64,000 nucleotides of DNA from Thioalkalivibrio sp. ALJ24 (GTDB lineage: Bacteria > Pseudomonadota > Gammaproteobacteria > Ectothiorhodospirales > Ectothiorhodospiraceae). Each line of letters opens with the position of its first letter. Within the stretch, counting starts at the first letter, position 1. Shown here piece after piece: positions 18,842 to 26,799 of this stretch. Location of the stretch: positions 213,801 through 277,800 of the forward strand of contig NZ_KB898726.1 in assembly GCF_000377785.1 (NCBI RefSeq), in the 5' to 3' direction. Under the pieces are notes generated by a model. That model was not told the origin of the DNA, made no database searches, and saw only the letters and a program-made list of their open reading frames with translations. Both the position numbers and the translations under genes were made by a program.

Positions 18842-20215
18842 ATGGAAAAACAGCGTATCGCCGTCGTCGGCGGCGGCATTGCCGGGCTCGCCTCGGCCTG
18901 GATCCTGCAACAGCGCCACGACGTGCGACTGTTCGAGCAGGCCCCCGGTCTCGGCGGGCACGCCCACACGGTCACCGTGGCCGACTCTCAGGGTCCGACC
19001 CCGATTGATACCGGCTTCGTGGTCTACAACGAACGCAACTATCCGCTGCTCACCCGCCTGTTCGGCGAACTTGGCGTGCGGACCCGCGCCACCGACATGA
19101 GTTTCGCGGTGTCGCAGCAGCCGGCAGGTCTCGAGTATGCGGGCAGCGATCTCAACACCCTGTTCGCGCAGCGCGGTAACCTGCTGCGGCCCCGCTTCCT
19201 GCGGATGGTAGCGGATATCCTGCGCTTCAACCGCCTCGGGCACGAGCTGCATGCGCGCGAGGCGATGCCCGAGGGGACCCTGGGCGAGTTTCTGGCCCGC
19301 CATCGTCTGGGGCAGGGTTTCACCGAGGATTACCTGCTGCCGATGGCGGCGGCGATCTGGTCCTGTCCGCCGGAGCGCATGCGTGAGTTCCCGGCGGCCG
19401 GTTTCCTGCGGTTCTTCCGCAATCACGGGCTGCTGGACCTGCGCGATCGCCCGCAATGGCGCACGGTGGTCGGGGGCTCGCAGAGCTATGTCGCCCGGCT
19501 CGCCGAACGCCTGTCGCCCGGGAGCGTGCAGCACAGGGCCGTCACCGCGGTGGAGGCGCGCCCGGCGCACTGGCGGGTCCACGCCGACGGCTGGTCGGAG
19601 GACTTCGAACGGGTGGTGTTCGCCTGCCACGCCAACGATGCCCTTCGGCTGCTGGACGGCGCTCCGCAGACCACCCGCAGCCGCCTGGCCGCCTGCCAGT
19701 TTCAGGAGAACCGCGCCCTGCTGCATACCGACACCCGTCTGATGCCGCGCTCACGCCGCGTCTGGTCGTCGTGGAACTATCTCATGCGCGAGCGTGAAGC
19801 GGGGGATCGCGGGGTCTCCGTGTCGTACTGGATGAATGCCCTGCACCGCCTGCAGCGGCGCGAGAACTACATCGTCAGCCTCAACCCGGTGGCCGATCCG
19901 CACCCGTCGCTCACCCTGGGCGAGTTCCTGTGGGAGCACCCGGTGATGGATGCGCCGGCCGAGCGCGCGCGCACCGCACTGGCCGAACACCAGGGCGACG
20001 ACGGGCTGTACTTTGCCGGGGCCTGGATGGGCGACGGCTTCCACGAGGACGGGCTGCGCTCGGCACAGGCCGTCGGGCAGGCGCTGGGTGTGGAGATCCC
20101 CTGGTCGCAGGGGACGGATACTCCGGTCCCTGCGCGGCCCGCGATCGATCCGGCACCGGAGCCGGCGGGCGGGCCGCTGCCGGCCTCGGCCCCGGCACGC
20201 CCGCGGTCGCTGTGA
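18842..20215 (+). CDS. FAD-dependent amine-oxidase-like protein (COG2907 type)
   Basis: A 457-residue flavoprotein with an N-terminal dinucleotide-binding fold (VVGGGIAGLASAWIL, residues 8-22, then an acidic residue in FEQAPGLGGHAH). It also has the C-terminal FAD motif DGLYFAGAWMGDGFHEDGL. Proteins of this group are nearly always found beside DUF1365 and a CFA-synthase-like methyltransferase, and are linked to modified fatty acids under photo-oxidative stress. The substrate is not established. It is the first gene of a tight three-gene operon behind the LitR-like operator. Confidence 0.85.
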   Translation: MEKQRIAVVGGGIAGLASAWILQQRHDVRLFEQAPGLGGHAHTVTVADSQGPTPIDTGFVVYNERNYPLLTRLFGELGVRTRATDMSFAVSQQPAGLEYAGSDLNTLFAQRGNLLRPRFLRMVADILRFNRLGHELHAREAMPEGTLGEFLARHRLGQGFTEDYLLPMAAAIWSCPPERMREFPAAGFLRFFRNHGLLDLRDRPQWRTVVGGSQSYVARLAERLSPGSVQHRAVTAVEARPAHWRVHADGWSEDFERVVFACHANDALRLLDGAPQTTRSRLAACQFQENRALLHTDTRLMPRSRRVWSSWNYLMREREAGDRGVSVSYWMNALHRLQRRENYIVSLNPVADPHPSLTLGEFLWEHPVMDAPAERARTALAEHQGDDGLYFAGAWMGDGFHEDGLRSAQAVGQALGVEIPWSQGTDTPVPARPAIDPAPEPAGGPLPASAPARPRSL

Positions 20216-20228
20216 CGGAGAGCCGGTG

Positions 20229-20996
20229 ATGGATGGCGCCCTGCTCTGTGGTCCGGTGATGCACCAGCGGCTGTTCCCGCAGCAGTATCGTTTTCGCTAT
20301 CGGGTGGTCAGCGCGCTGTTCGACATCGACCGCCTCGAAGCACTCGCGCGGGACCGTCGCTGGTTCTCGCTGAACCGATTCAACCTGTTCAGCGTGTACA
20401 CCCGCGACCACGGTCGCCGCGACGGCACGCCGTGGCGACCGTGGATCGAGGAACGCCTGCGCGAAGGGGGCCTGGAGCCCGGTGGCGGGCGCATCCTGCT
20501 GCAGGCCACGCCCCGGGTTCTGGGCCACGCGTTCAACCCGCTGAGCCTGTGGTACTGCCATCACTCCGACGGGCGCCTGCAAGCGGTACTGCTGGAGGTA
20601 CGCAATACCTTCGGCGAACACCATCACTACCTCCTGCGGGCCGACCGGGTGCACGGACGCGTCCTGCGCGGGGAGAAAGACAAGGTGTTCCACGTCTCGC
20701 CCTTCATCGACATGCAGGCCCGCTACCATTTCACCCTGCGGGTCCCCGAACTCATGGACGGGAGCCCGATGCGCGTGGCCATCCGCGAATTCCAGGATGA
20801 ACGCCTGATGCTGGTCGCCACCCAGTCCGGTCACGCCCGCGCCATGACCGATGGTGCGCTGCTCCGCCAGTGGTTGCGCATGCCATGGATGGCCGTCCAG
20901 GTGCTCGCACTGATCCACTGGCAGGCCCTCAAGATCTGGTGGCGCGGCGGGAAGTATCACCCGCGCCCCGCACCGCCCGAGAAGGAGATGACCTGA
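20229..20996 (+). CDS. DUF1365 family protein
   Basis: A 255-residue protein with the usual DUF1365 features: LLCGPVMHQRLFPQQYRFRY at the start, LNRFNLFSVYTRDHG, ATPRVLGHAFNPLSLWYC, and VFHVSPFIDMQARYHF. The family has no proven activity but consistently occurs between a COG2907 flavoprotein and a CFA-like methyltransferase, as here. It starts 14 nt after the upstream gene and its stop overlaps the next start by one base (TGATG). The ATG at 20229 is chosen for spacing. Confidence 0.88.
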   Translation: MDGALLCGPVMHQRLFPQQYRFRYRVVSALFDIDRLEALARDRRWFSLNRFNLFSVYTRDHGRRDGTPWRPWIEERLREGGLEPGGGRILLQATPRVLGHAFNPLSLWYCHHSDGRLQAVLLEVRNTFGEHHHYLLRADRVHGRVLRGEKDKVFHVSPFIDMQARYHFTLRVPELMDGSPMRVAIREFQDERLMLVATQSGHARAMTDGALLRQWLRMPWMAVQVLALIHWQALKIWWRGGKYHPRPAPPEKEMT

Positions 20997-22216
20997 TGCA
21001 ACTGGAACGCACGCAGCGGCTGCCGGCTCCCGCCCGCAGCGCCGCAACCCGGGCCCTGGACCTGCTGGCCCAGCGGCTGGAAGGGCTGGAACGCGGCCGC
21101 CTGACCCTGATCGGGCCGCACGGCGAACGCCGCGAGATCGCCGGCCATGGCCCCGGCAGCGAGGCCACCTGGCATCTGCGCCGTCCATGGAAGACCCTGT
21201 TGCGGCTCGCGCGCCACGGTGACATCGGGTTCGCCGAGGGCTACATCGCCGGGGAATGGACGACCCCCGACCTGCCGGCCCTGCTGCGTCTGGCCATGGA
21301 AAACGAGGCCCGGCTCGTCGGGATCTATCAACGCCCCGCCGCGCAACGCTGGCTGGACGGGCTGCGCCACTGGCTGCGGCGCAATTCGCCGCGTGGCAGT
21401 CGCGCCAACATCCGCTTCCACTACGACCTCGGCAACGATTTCTACCGCCTGTGGCTGGATCGCGGCATGGCCTATTCCGCCGCACTGTTCCATCGCGGCG
21501 ACGAACCCCTGGAGCTGGCGCAGCAGCACAAATATGAACGTCTGCTCGAGCGCCTCGCGCCGGAGCCCGGGGCCCACATCCTCGAAATCGGCTGCGGATG
21601 GGGCGGCTTCGCCGAGCTGGCCGCCCGGCGCGGTTACCGGGTGACCGGCCTGACCCTGTCGCAGGAGCAGCTGGAACATGCCCGCGAGCGCATCCGCCGC
21701 GCGGGCCTGGAAGACCGGGTGGACCTGCGCCTGCAGGATTACAGGGAACTGGACGAGACGTTCGACCACGCCGTGTCGATCGAGATGTTCGAGGCCGTGG
21801 GTGAGCGCTGGTGGTCGACCTGGTTCGACCAGATCCGCCACTGCCTGCGCCCGGGCGGACGCGCGGCCGTGCAGGTCATCACCCTCGAGGAATCGGCCTT
21901 CGAGTATTACCGCCGTAATGCCGACTTCATCCAGCTCTACGTCTTCCCCGGCGGCATGCTGCCAACCCCGTCACGTTTTGCCGATTCGGCCGCCGAGTCC
22001 GAACTGCGCGTGGTGGACCGGGCCTTCTTCGGTGCCGACTATGCGCGGACCCTGGCGCACTGGCACCGCGAGATCCTGCGCACCCGCGGGGCCATCGAGG
22101 CGCTGGGCTATGCACCGGATTTCCTGCGCATGTGGCGCTACTACCTCGCCTACTGCGAGGTCGGCTTCACCTCCGGCCGCGTCGATCTGATGCAGGTCGT
22201 GCTCGAGCGACCCTGA
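20996..22216 (+). CDS. Cyclopropane-fatty-acid-synthase-like SAM methyltransferase
   Basis: A 406-residue SAM-dependent methyltransferase of the CFA synthase family, acting on acyl chains of membrane phospholipids. The SAM-binding loop is ILEIGCGWGG (residues 195-204). IRFHYDLGNDFYRLWLD and SIEMFEAVGERWWSTWF are conserved catalytic-domain blocks. In this neighbourhood the best-known relatives are UfaM-type enzymes of furan fatty acid synthesis and the CfaA of singlet-oxygen responses rather than housekeeping Cfa. That choice is an inference. Confidence 0.85.
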   Translation: MQLERTQRLPAPARSAATRALDLLAQRLEGLERGRLTLIGPHGERREIAGHGPGSEATWHLRRPWKTLLRLARHGDIGFAEGYIAGEWTTPDLPALLRLAMENEARLVGIYQRPAAQRWLDGLRHWLRRNSPRGSRANIRFHYDLGNDFYRLWLDRGMAYSAALFHRGDEPLELAQQHKYERLLERLAPEPGAHILEIGCGWGGFAELAARRGYRVTGLTLSQEQLEHARERIRRAGLEDRVDLRLQDYRELDETFDHAVSIEMFEAVGERWWSTWFDQIRHCLRPGGRAAVQVITLEESAFEYYRRNADFIQLYVFPGGMLPTPSRFADSAAESELRVVDRAFFGADYARTLAHWHREILRTRGAIEALGYAPDFLRMWRYYLAYCEVGFTSGRVDLMQVVLERP

Positions 22217-22301
22217 CCCCGGGCAGGTCCGGTCCGCCTGGACTACACTCGGGTGTCCGGTGTGGCCATCCTGACCGGCCATGCCGCGGAGGAGGTGGCT
22301 C

Positions 22302-22754
22302 ATGTTCCGGCAGATCATCTTTCGGGAGGCCAGCTGGCCTGCCGACCAGGAAGCACTGTCCCGGGTCCGTCGCGAAGTCTTCGTCGGAGAACAGCAGGTG
22401 CCCGAGGACCTCGAATTCGACGGGCTGGACGCCGGCGCGCTGCACTGGCTCGCGGAGGATCCCGATGGCGAACCAATCGGCACCCTGCGCCTGCTGCCCA
22501 GCGGGCAGATCGGCCGCATGGCGGTACGCCAGCCCTGGCGCGGCCACGGCATCGGCTCCCACCTGCTGGAATGCGCGCTGACGGCGGCCGGCCAGCACGG
22601 CTGGGAGCACGTCTGGCTGAACGCCCAGGCCTCCCGGCTGGGATTCTATGCCCGCCACGATTTCTTTATTATCAGCGACACATTCGTGGATGCGGGCATC
22701 CCCCACCGGCGCATGCTGCGCCGCGTCCGGGACCACATGGCCCGCGCCGGCTGA
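22302..22754 (+). CDS. GNAT-family N-acetyltransferase
   Basis: A 150-residue acetyltransferase using acetyl-CoA. The acetyl-CoA-binding motif A is IGRMAVRQPWRGHGIGSHLL; FREASWPADQEALSRVRREVF at the start and ASRLGFYARHDF near the end are typical of the ElaA/YhbS-like group. The ATG at 22302, preceded by GGAGGAGG, is chosen over the one 21 nt upstream. The acceptor is unknown. The next gene starts 15 nt downstream and is probably co-transcribed. Confidence 0.85.
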   Translation: MFRQIIFREASWPADQEALSRVRREVFVGEQQVPEDLEFDGLDAGALHWLAEDPDGEPIGTLRLLPSGQIGRMAVRQPWRGHGIGSHLLECALTAAGQHGWEHVWLNAQASRLGFYARHDFFIISDTFVDAGIPHRRMLRRVRDHMARAG

Positions 22755-22768
22755 CCCGGGAGCAAGGC

Positions 22769-23269
22769 ATGAGCCAGGACATGAGCAAGGAAGGCGACAA
22801 CCCCGAAGATCCGCAGGAGCAGGCGCGCGCCATGCTGCGGGAACTGAGCGAAAACGCCAGCCGGATCCTGTGGATTCACACCCCGGTAGCCCTGCTGGAG
22901 GAGCTCGCCGACGACGACCTCCCCGGTACCCTGGCGCGGATGGCACAACGCCATCGCGCTACGGACATCCGCCTGCTGGTGGACGACGACCTTGCCCTGA
23001 AAGACCGCATGCCCGAGCTGGTCACAACACTCAAGCGACTGACCACGGCCGTGTCCGTGCGCGTACTTGAACTGGATGAAAACGCCCCGCTGGTGATGAC
23101 CGTCGTGGCCGACCAGTCCGGCTGGATGCAGCTGACCCGTTCCGGCAGCCGGCGCATCCTGCGCGGCGATACCGACCACCGCGGCCACACCTGGCGCCGG
23201 GCCCAGGAATTCGAGGCCAGCTGGGTGTCCGGCAGGGAATCCAGCGAGCTCAGGCGTGTGCACCTCTGA
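22769..23269 (+). CDS. Uncharacterised cytosolic protein downstream of the GNAT gene
   Basis: A 166-residue protein with no signal peptide or membrane segment. After an acidic lead, SENASRILWIHTPVALLEEL begins a folded part; later parts read RATDIRLLVDDDLALKDR and a C-terminal FEASWVSGRESSELRRVHL. The general look is a small alpha/beta domain like the phospholipase-D-type 'DUF' proteins that follow GNAT genes in gammaproteobacteria. I cannot name the family with certainty. Its end overlaps the next gene by 14 nt. Confidence 0.65.
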   Translation: MSQDMSKEGDNPEDPQEQARAMLRELSENASRILWIHTPVALLEELADDDLPGTLARMAQRHRATDIRLLVDDDLALKDRMPELVTTLKRLTTAVSVRVLELDENAPLVMTVVADQSGWMQLTRSGSRRILRGDTDHRGHTWRRAQEFEASWVSGRESSELRRVHL

Positions 23270-24026
23270 GCGCCGCCGTTGGTTCCTGCGCGCGGGAGGG
23301 GCCACGCTATTGCTGGCGGCGTTGCCCGGCCCCCTGACGGCGCGCGACCCGCACACCGAAGTCACGGTGATCGAACTGCAACAACGCCGCGCGGAGGAGA
23401 TCGTCAAAGATCTTCGGGCGGTCTTCCCCGCAGCCACCCTGCAGGCCGATGGCTTCCGCCTGCTGGTGCGCGCCGCGGCCCACGACCTCGAGGATATCCG
23501 CGACCTTGCGGCGAAGCTCGATCAGGCCCGCCCCGACCTGATCCTGAGAGTACGGCGCCGGGGGGACGAGGACGGCGAGCGCCGGGGTCTGGTCCGCCGC
23601 TTCACCACCCGGCGCGGTGACGAGCGCGAGCAATACCTGCGCCTGCGCGACGGTGGCCGCGCGATCCTGATGGTCGGCGAGACCCTCCCCGCCGGCTATC
23701 GCCTGTTCGCCGGACGCGCCGGGGTCGCGGTGGAACCGCTGTTCCGCGACACCGAACGGGGCTTCGTCGTCGAGCCCCGCATGCAGCCGGACGGACGGGT
23801 CCGCGTCGTGGCCTCGCACATCCATCAGATTCCGCTGCGCGAGGGCGCCCGGCACGAACGGGTGGAGACCGACGTCACCCTGGAGACCGGTCGCTGGCAC
23901 GATTTTGCCGGGGTCCGTTCGCGCCTGGACGAACAGGCGCGCGAGACGCACCCGCCGGTGCGCCGGCGCACCACGCGGGACCGCGACGCGGTCTCCCTGG
24001 AGATCCGCGTGGATCCGGCCGACTGA
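23256..24026 (+). CDS. Exported protein with secretin short-domain (N-domain)-like repeat
   Basis: A 256-residue protein with an N-terminal signal (WFLRAGGATLLLAALPGPLTA). Residues about 35-90 (EVTVIELQQRRAEEIVKDLR, then ANDLxxIxxLxxxLD-like text) resemble the NolW/N-domains of type II/IV secretins. No secretin barrel follows. A second beta-rich half has VEPRMQPDGRVRVVASHIHQ, which recalls secretin-associated beta regions. It may be a periplasmic protein that borrows the fold. No pilus or secretion genes are near. Confidence 0.6.
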   Translation: MCTSERRRWFLRAGGATLLLAALPGPLTARDPHTEVTVIELQQRRAEEIVKDLRAVFPAATLQADGFRLLVRAAAHDLEDIRDLAAKLDQARPDLILRVRRRGDEDGERRGLVRRFTTRRGDEREQYLRLRDGGRAILMVGETLPAGYRLFAGRAGVAVEPLFRDTERGFVVEPRMQPDGRVRVVASHIHQIPLREGARHERVETDVTLETGRWHDFAGVRSRLDEQARETHPPVRRRTTRDRDAVSLEIRVDPAD

Positions 24027-24045
24027 CACCGCCCCAGCCCACAAT

Positions 24046-24083
24046 GAAAAAAGGCCCGCTGTCCCGGGAGGGACAAGCGGGCC
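24046..24083 (-). terminator. Rho-independent terminator of the cytochrome c' gene
   Basis: Read on the minus strand: a hairpin GGGCCCGCTTGTCCC paired with GGGACAGCGGGCC, then TTTTTT. It ends the minus-strand cytochrome gene and lies 20 nt after the convergent plus-strand stop. Confidence 0.88.
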
Positions 24084-24104
24084 CGGCTTCGACAACCGCG
24101 TGGA

Positions 24105-24560
24105 TCAGTCGCGGAAGCTGTCGTGGCAGGCCTGGCAGGACTGGCCGATGTTACCGGCCTGACGCCGCAGCTGCATCTCCTCGGCGCCCTCGTCGATCAG
24201 GGCCTCCAGGGCAGCGACCTCTTCCTTGAATTCCTCGATCTTCTGCTCGAAGGTGTCCGCGTCCTCCCAGACCTCCATCTTGGCGTCGGTATCACCGAGA
24301 TCGGAGTCTTCGGTGAAACCCTGCCAGGGCATGTCGGCCAGACGCGCGAGCTGATCGGCGCGCTGCAGGAACATCTCCTCGTTGAAGGGGATCTCGCCCT
24401 GGGCCATGCCGGCCATCGGACCGAAGTTCCAGCTGAACGCCTTGAACACGCCCTGGCGGTATTCGATCGCGTCCTCGGGATCCACGGCCTGGGCGGTGCC
24501 GGTCATCATCAGCGCTCCCAGCAGAGCCACGGGCAAACTGCGCAGCAGGTATTTTTTCAT
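24105..24560 (-). CDS. Cytochrome c'
   Basis: A small periplasmic high-spin haem protein, 151 aa, of the four-helix-bundle cytochrome c'/c556 type that binds NO and may protect against it. A Sec signal peptide (LPVALLGALMMTGTAQA) starts at the ATG at 24560, which has a GGAG ribosome site; an in-frame ATG 18 nt upstream is less likely. The single haem motif CQACH (residues 142-146) is near the C terminus, as the family requires. Confidence 0.92.
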   Translation of the reverse strand: MKKYLLRSLPVALLGALMMTGTAQAVDPEDAIEYRQGVFKAFSWNFGPMAGMAQGEIPFNEEMFLQRADQLARLADMPWQGFTEDSDLGDTDAKMEVWEDADTFEQKIEEFKEEVAALEALIDEGAEEMQLRRQAGNIGQSCQACHDSFRD

Positions 24561-24681
24561 GACGCTTGCTCCTTTCATTCCGGTGAAACGGAAGTCATTG
24601 ACGGAGTTTCCCTTTCATTTTACACCTGCTTCGCGACCGGGAAAGGGACTCTTCACGCACATTATCCGACAATCTCGTCCG

Positions 24682-25407
24682 ATGAATTCGAACCCATCGA
24701 TTCCCCCCGGCCATGGCCGCCCGGTCGAATGCGTCACTTTCGATCTGGACGATACCCTGTGGCCGGTGATGCCGGCGATCCGGCACGCCGAGGCGCGTTT
24801 CTATGCCTGGCTGCGCGAGCACGCGCCGCAGGTCTGCGCCCGCTTCGATCCGGAGGCCCTGGTGGCCGACCGCGCGGCGTTCATGCGCGCCGCCGCACCG
24901 GAGGAACGCCACGACCTGACCCGCCTGCGCAAGCGCTGGCTGCGGGGACTGGCACAGCGCTGTGATGCCTGCCCCGACACCCTGGAGGAAGAAGGCTTCG
25001 CGGTGTTCTGGCATGCCCGCAACGAGGTGACACCGTTTCCGGAGGCCGTGCCGGTGCTGGAACGCCTGCAAGGCCGGGTCATCCTCGGCGCGATCAGCAA
25101 CGGCAATGCGGATGTCTTCCGCACCCCGCTGGGGCGCTATTTCGATTTCGCGGTGGGCGCGGCCGAGGCCGGCGTGGCCAAGCCGGGCGCGGAGATCTTC
25201 GCCCTCGCCGGCCGCCGCGCGGGCGTCCCGGCCCACGCGATCCTGCACGTCGGCGACGACGCGGTAGCGGACGTCGTGGGAGCACGCGAGGCCGGCATGC
25301 AGGCGGCTTGGTACAACCCTGGCGCCCTGCCGTGGGAACACCCTTCCCCCGCCCCGCTGCGCATCGGCCGGCTGGAACGGGTGCCGCGGCTGCTCGACAA
25401 TCCCTGA
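24682..25407 (+). CDS. HAD-superfamily hydrolase
   Basis: A 241-residue phosphatase-like protein. Motif I is FDLDDTLWP (nucleophile Asp21, acid Asp23), motif II lies in LGAISNGNADVF, motif III Lys in GVAKPGAEIF and motif IV is LHVGDDAVADVVGA. A cap domain occupies about residues 35-115. It resembles the YigB/flavin phosphatase-like group, but the substrate is not evident. It is divergent from the cytochrome c' gene; the ATG at 24682 is the first that gives a normal N terminus. Confidence 0.87.
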   Translation: MNSNPSIPPGHGRPVECVTFDLDDTLWPVMPAIRHAEARFYAWLREHAPQVCARFDPEALVADRAAFMRAAAPEERHDLTRLRKRWLRGLAQRCDACPDTLEEEGFAVFWHARNEVTPFPEAVPVLERLQGRVILGAISNGNADVFRTPLGRYFDFAVGAAEAGVAKPGAEIFALAGRRAGVPAHAILHVGDDAVADVVGAREAGMQAAWYNPGALPWEHPSPAPLRIGRLERVPRLLDNP

Positions 25408-25455
25408 GCCGCGCCCGCTATACTGCTGCGTATACAGCCACGCAGGAAGCTTCTG

Positions 25456-26772
25456 ATGCCGGGACCGGCATACCCATCGCCTCGCTGCCGGCCCGCCAGT
25501 GCGGGTCTCGTGCCCGCGGTTCTGTGGCTGATGCTGATCCTGCCGTGGCTGCTGCCCGGCCCCGCGCAGGCCGATGCCCCCGCCGACGATCCCGCTGCGC
25601 AGGCGCCGGAGATCACCCTGCATTTCTTCTGGACCCGCGAGTGTCCGCGCTGTCTGGACGCGCTGCCGGTGGTCCATCAGCTGGCGCAGGACTACCCCTG
25701 GCTGGCCGTGCGCAGCTACGACCTCACCGCGAATCCGGCTCTGGGCCAGGTCTATCGCGGCATGGCCGCCGAGATCGGCGAGGACGCGCGGGCGGTGCCC
25801 GGCTTCCTGTTCTGCAATGCGATGCTGGAGGGGTTCGACGCGCGCGGACGTCAGGAGGCCCGGCTGCGCGAACTGCTGGAGACCTGCCACCGGCGGGTTC
25901 AGGCCGGCGAACCGCCCGAGCTGGAACGCGCGCTGTGGACCGACGCCGAGCCGCTGCGTCTGCCGCTGGTCGGCGAGCTGCGTCCCGATCAGCTGTCCCT
26001 GCCGGCGCTGACCCTGATCCTCGCGGGCTTCGACGCGTTCAACCCCTGCGCCTTCTTTGTCCTCTTGTTCCTGCTGAGCGTGGTGGTGCACAGCCGCAGC
26101 CGGGGCCGTATCCTGCTGATCGGCGGAGTGTTCGTGACCATCTCGGGGGTCATCTACTTCACCTTCATGACCGCCTGGCTGAACGCCTTCCTGGTGCTCG
26201 GCGAGATGCCCCTGATCACGCGGATCGCCGGGGCCGTGGCGCTGGCAATGGCGCTGATCAACATCAAGGACTATTTCCTGTTCAAGCGCGGGGTATCGCT
26301 GAGCATCCCGGACTCGGCCCGGCCGGGCCTGTTCCGACGCATGCGCGAACTGACCCAGGCCGACAGCCTGCCCTGGGTTCTGGGGGCCACCGTGGTCCTG
26401 GCCGTGGTGGTCAATCTCTACGAGATCCTCTGCACCCTGGGCTTCCCGATGATCTACACGCGGATCCTGACCACCCACGATCCCGGCGCGGTGAGCTACT
26501 ACAGCTATCTGCTCGCATACAACCTGATCTACGTGCTGCCGATGCTGGCGATCGTCGCGCTGTTCGCCTCCACCCTGGGCAACCGCAAGCTGCAGGAACA
26601 CGAGGGGCGCCTGCTCAAGCTGCTGTCCGGAATGATGATGCTGGCGCTCGGCCTGTTGCTGCTGCTGCGCCCGGATCTGCTCTCCAGCCCGGTGTTCGCG
26701 ATCGGCGCGATCGCCTTGGCCGTGCTGCTGACGCTGATCGTCCGCCGCCTGACCCGGCCCGCCGCCGACTGA
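25456..26772 (+). CDS. Thioredoxin-like/DsbD-like integral membrane protein
   Basis: A 438-residue protein. A signal or first helix (about residues 18-38) precedes a thioredoxin-like domain with the redox motif ECPRC (about 61-65). Then come about six membrane helices carrying cysteine motifs: FNPCAFFVLLF in one and LYEILCTLGFP in another. These are placed like the paired cysteines of DsbD/CcdA transporters. It probably moves reducing power across the membrane, but the partner is unknown. A TATACT -10-like element lies at about 25419. Confidence 0.75.
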   Translation: MPGPAYPSPRCRPASAGLVPAVLWLMLILPWLLPGPAQADAPADDPAAQAPEITLHFFWTRECPRCLDALPVVHQLAQDYPWLAVRSYDLTANPALGQVYRGMAAEIGEDARAVPGFLFCNAMLEGFDARGRQEARLRELLETCHRRVQAGEPPELERALWTDAEPLRLPLVGELRPDQLSLPALTLILAGFDAFNPCAFFVLLFLLSVVVHSRSRGRILLIGGVFVTISGVIYFTFMTAWLNAFLVLGEMPLITRIAGAVALAMALINIKDYFLFKRGVSLSIPDSARPGLFRRMRELTQADSLPWVLGATVVLAVVVNLYEILCTLGFPMIYTRILTTHDPGAVSYYSYLLAYNLIYVLPMLAIVALFASTLGNRKLQEHEGRLLKLLSGMMMLALGLLLLLRPDLLSSPVFAIGAIALAVLLTLIVRRLTRPAAD

Positions 26773-26799
26773 CCCCGGACCACCCGGACGCCACCGCAG

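Noticed and set aside
24598-24626. TTGACG-N17-TACACC as a promoter for the HAD gene
   Set aside because: The -10 part is a poor match and such chance hits are expected in intergenic DNA.
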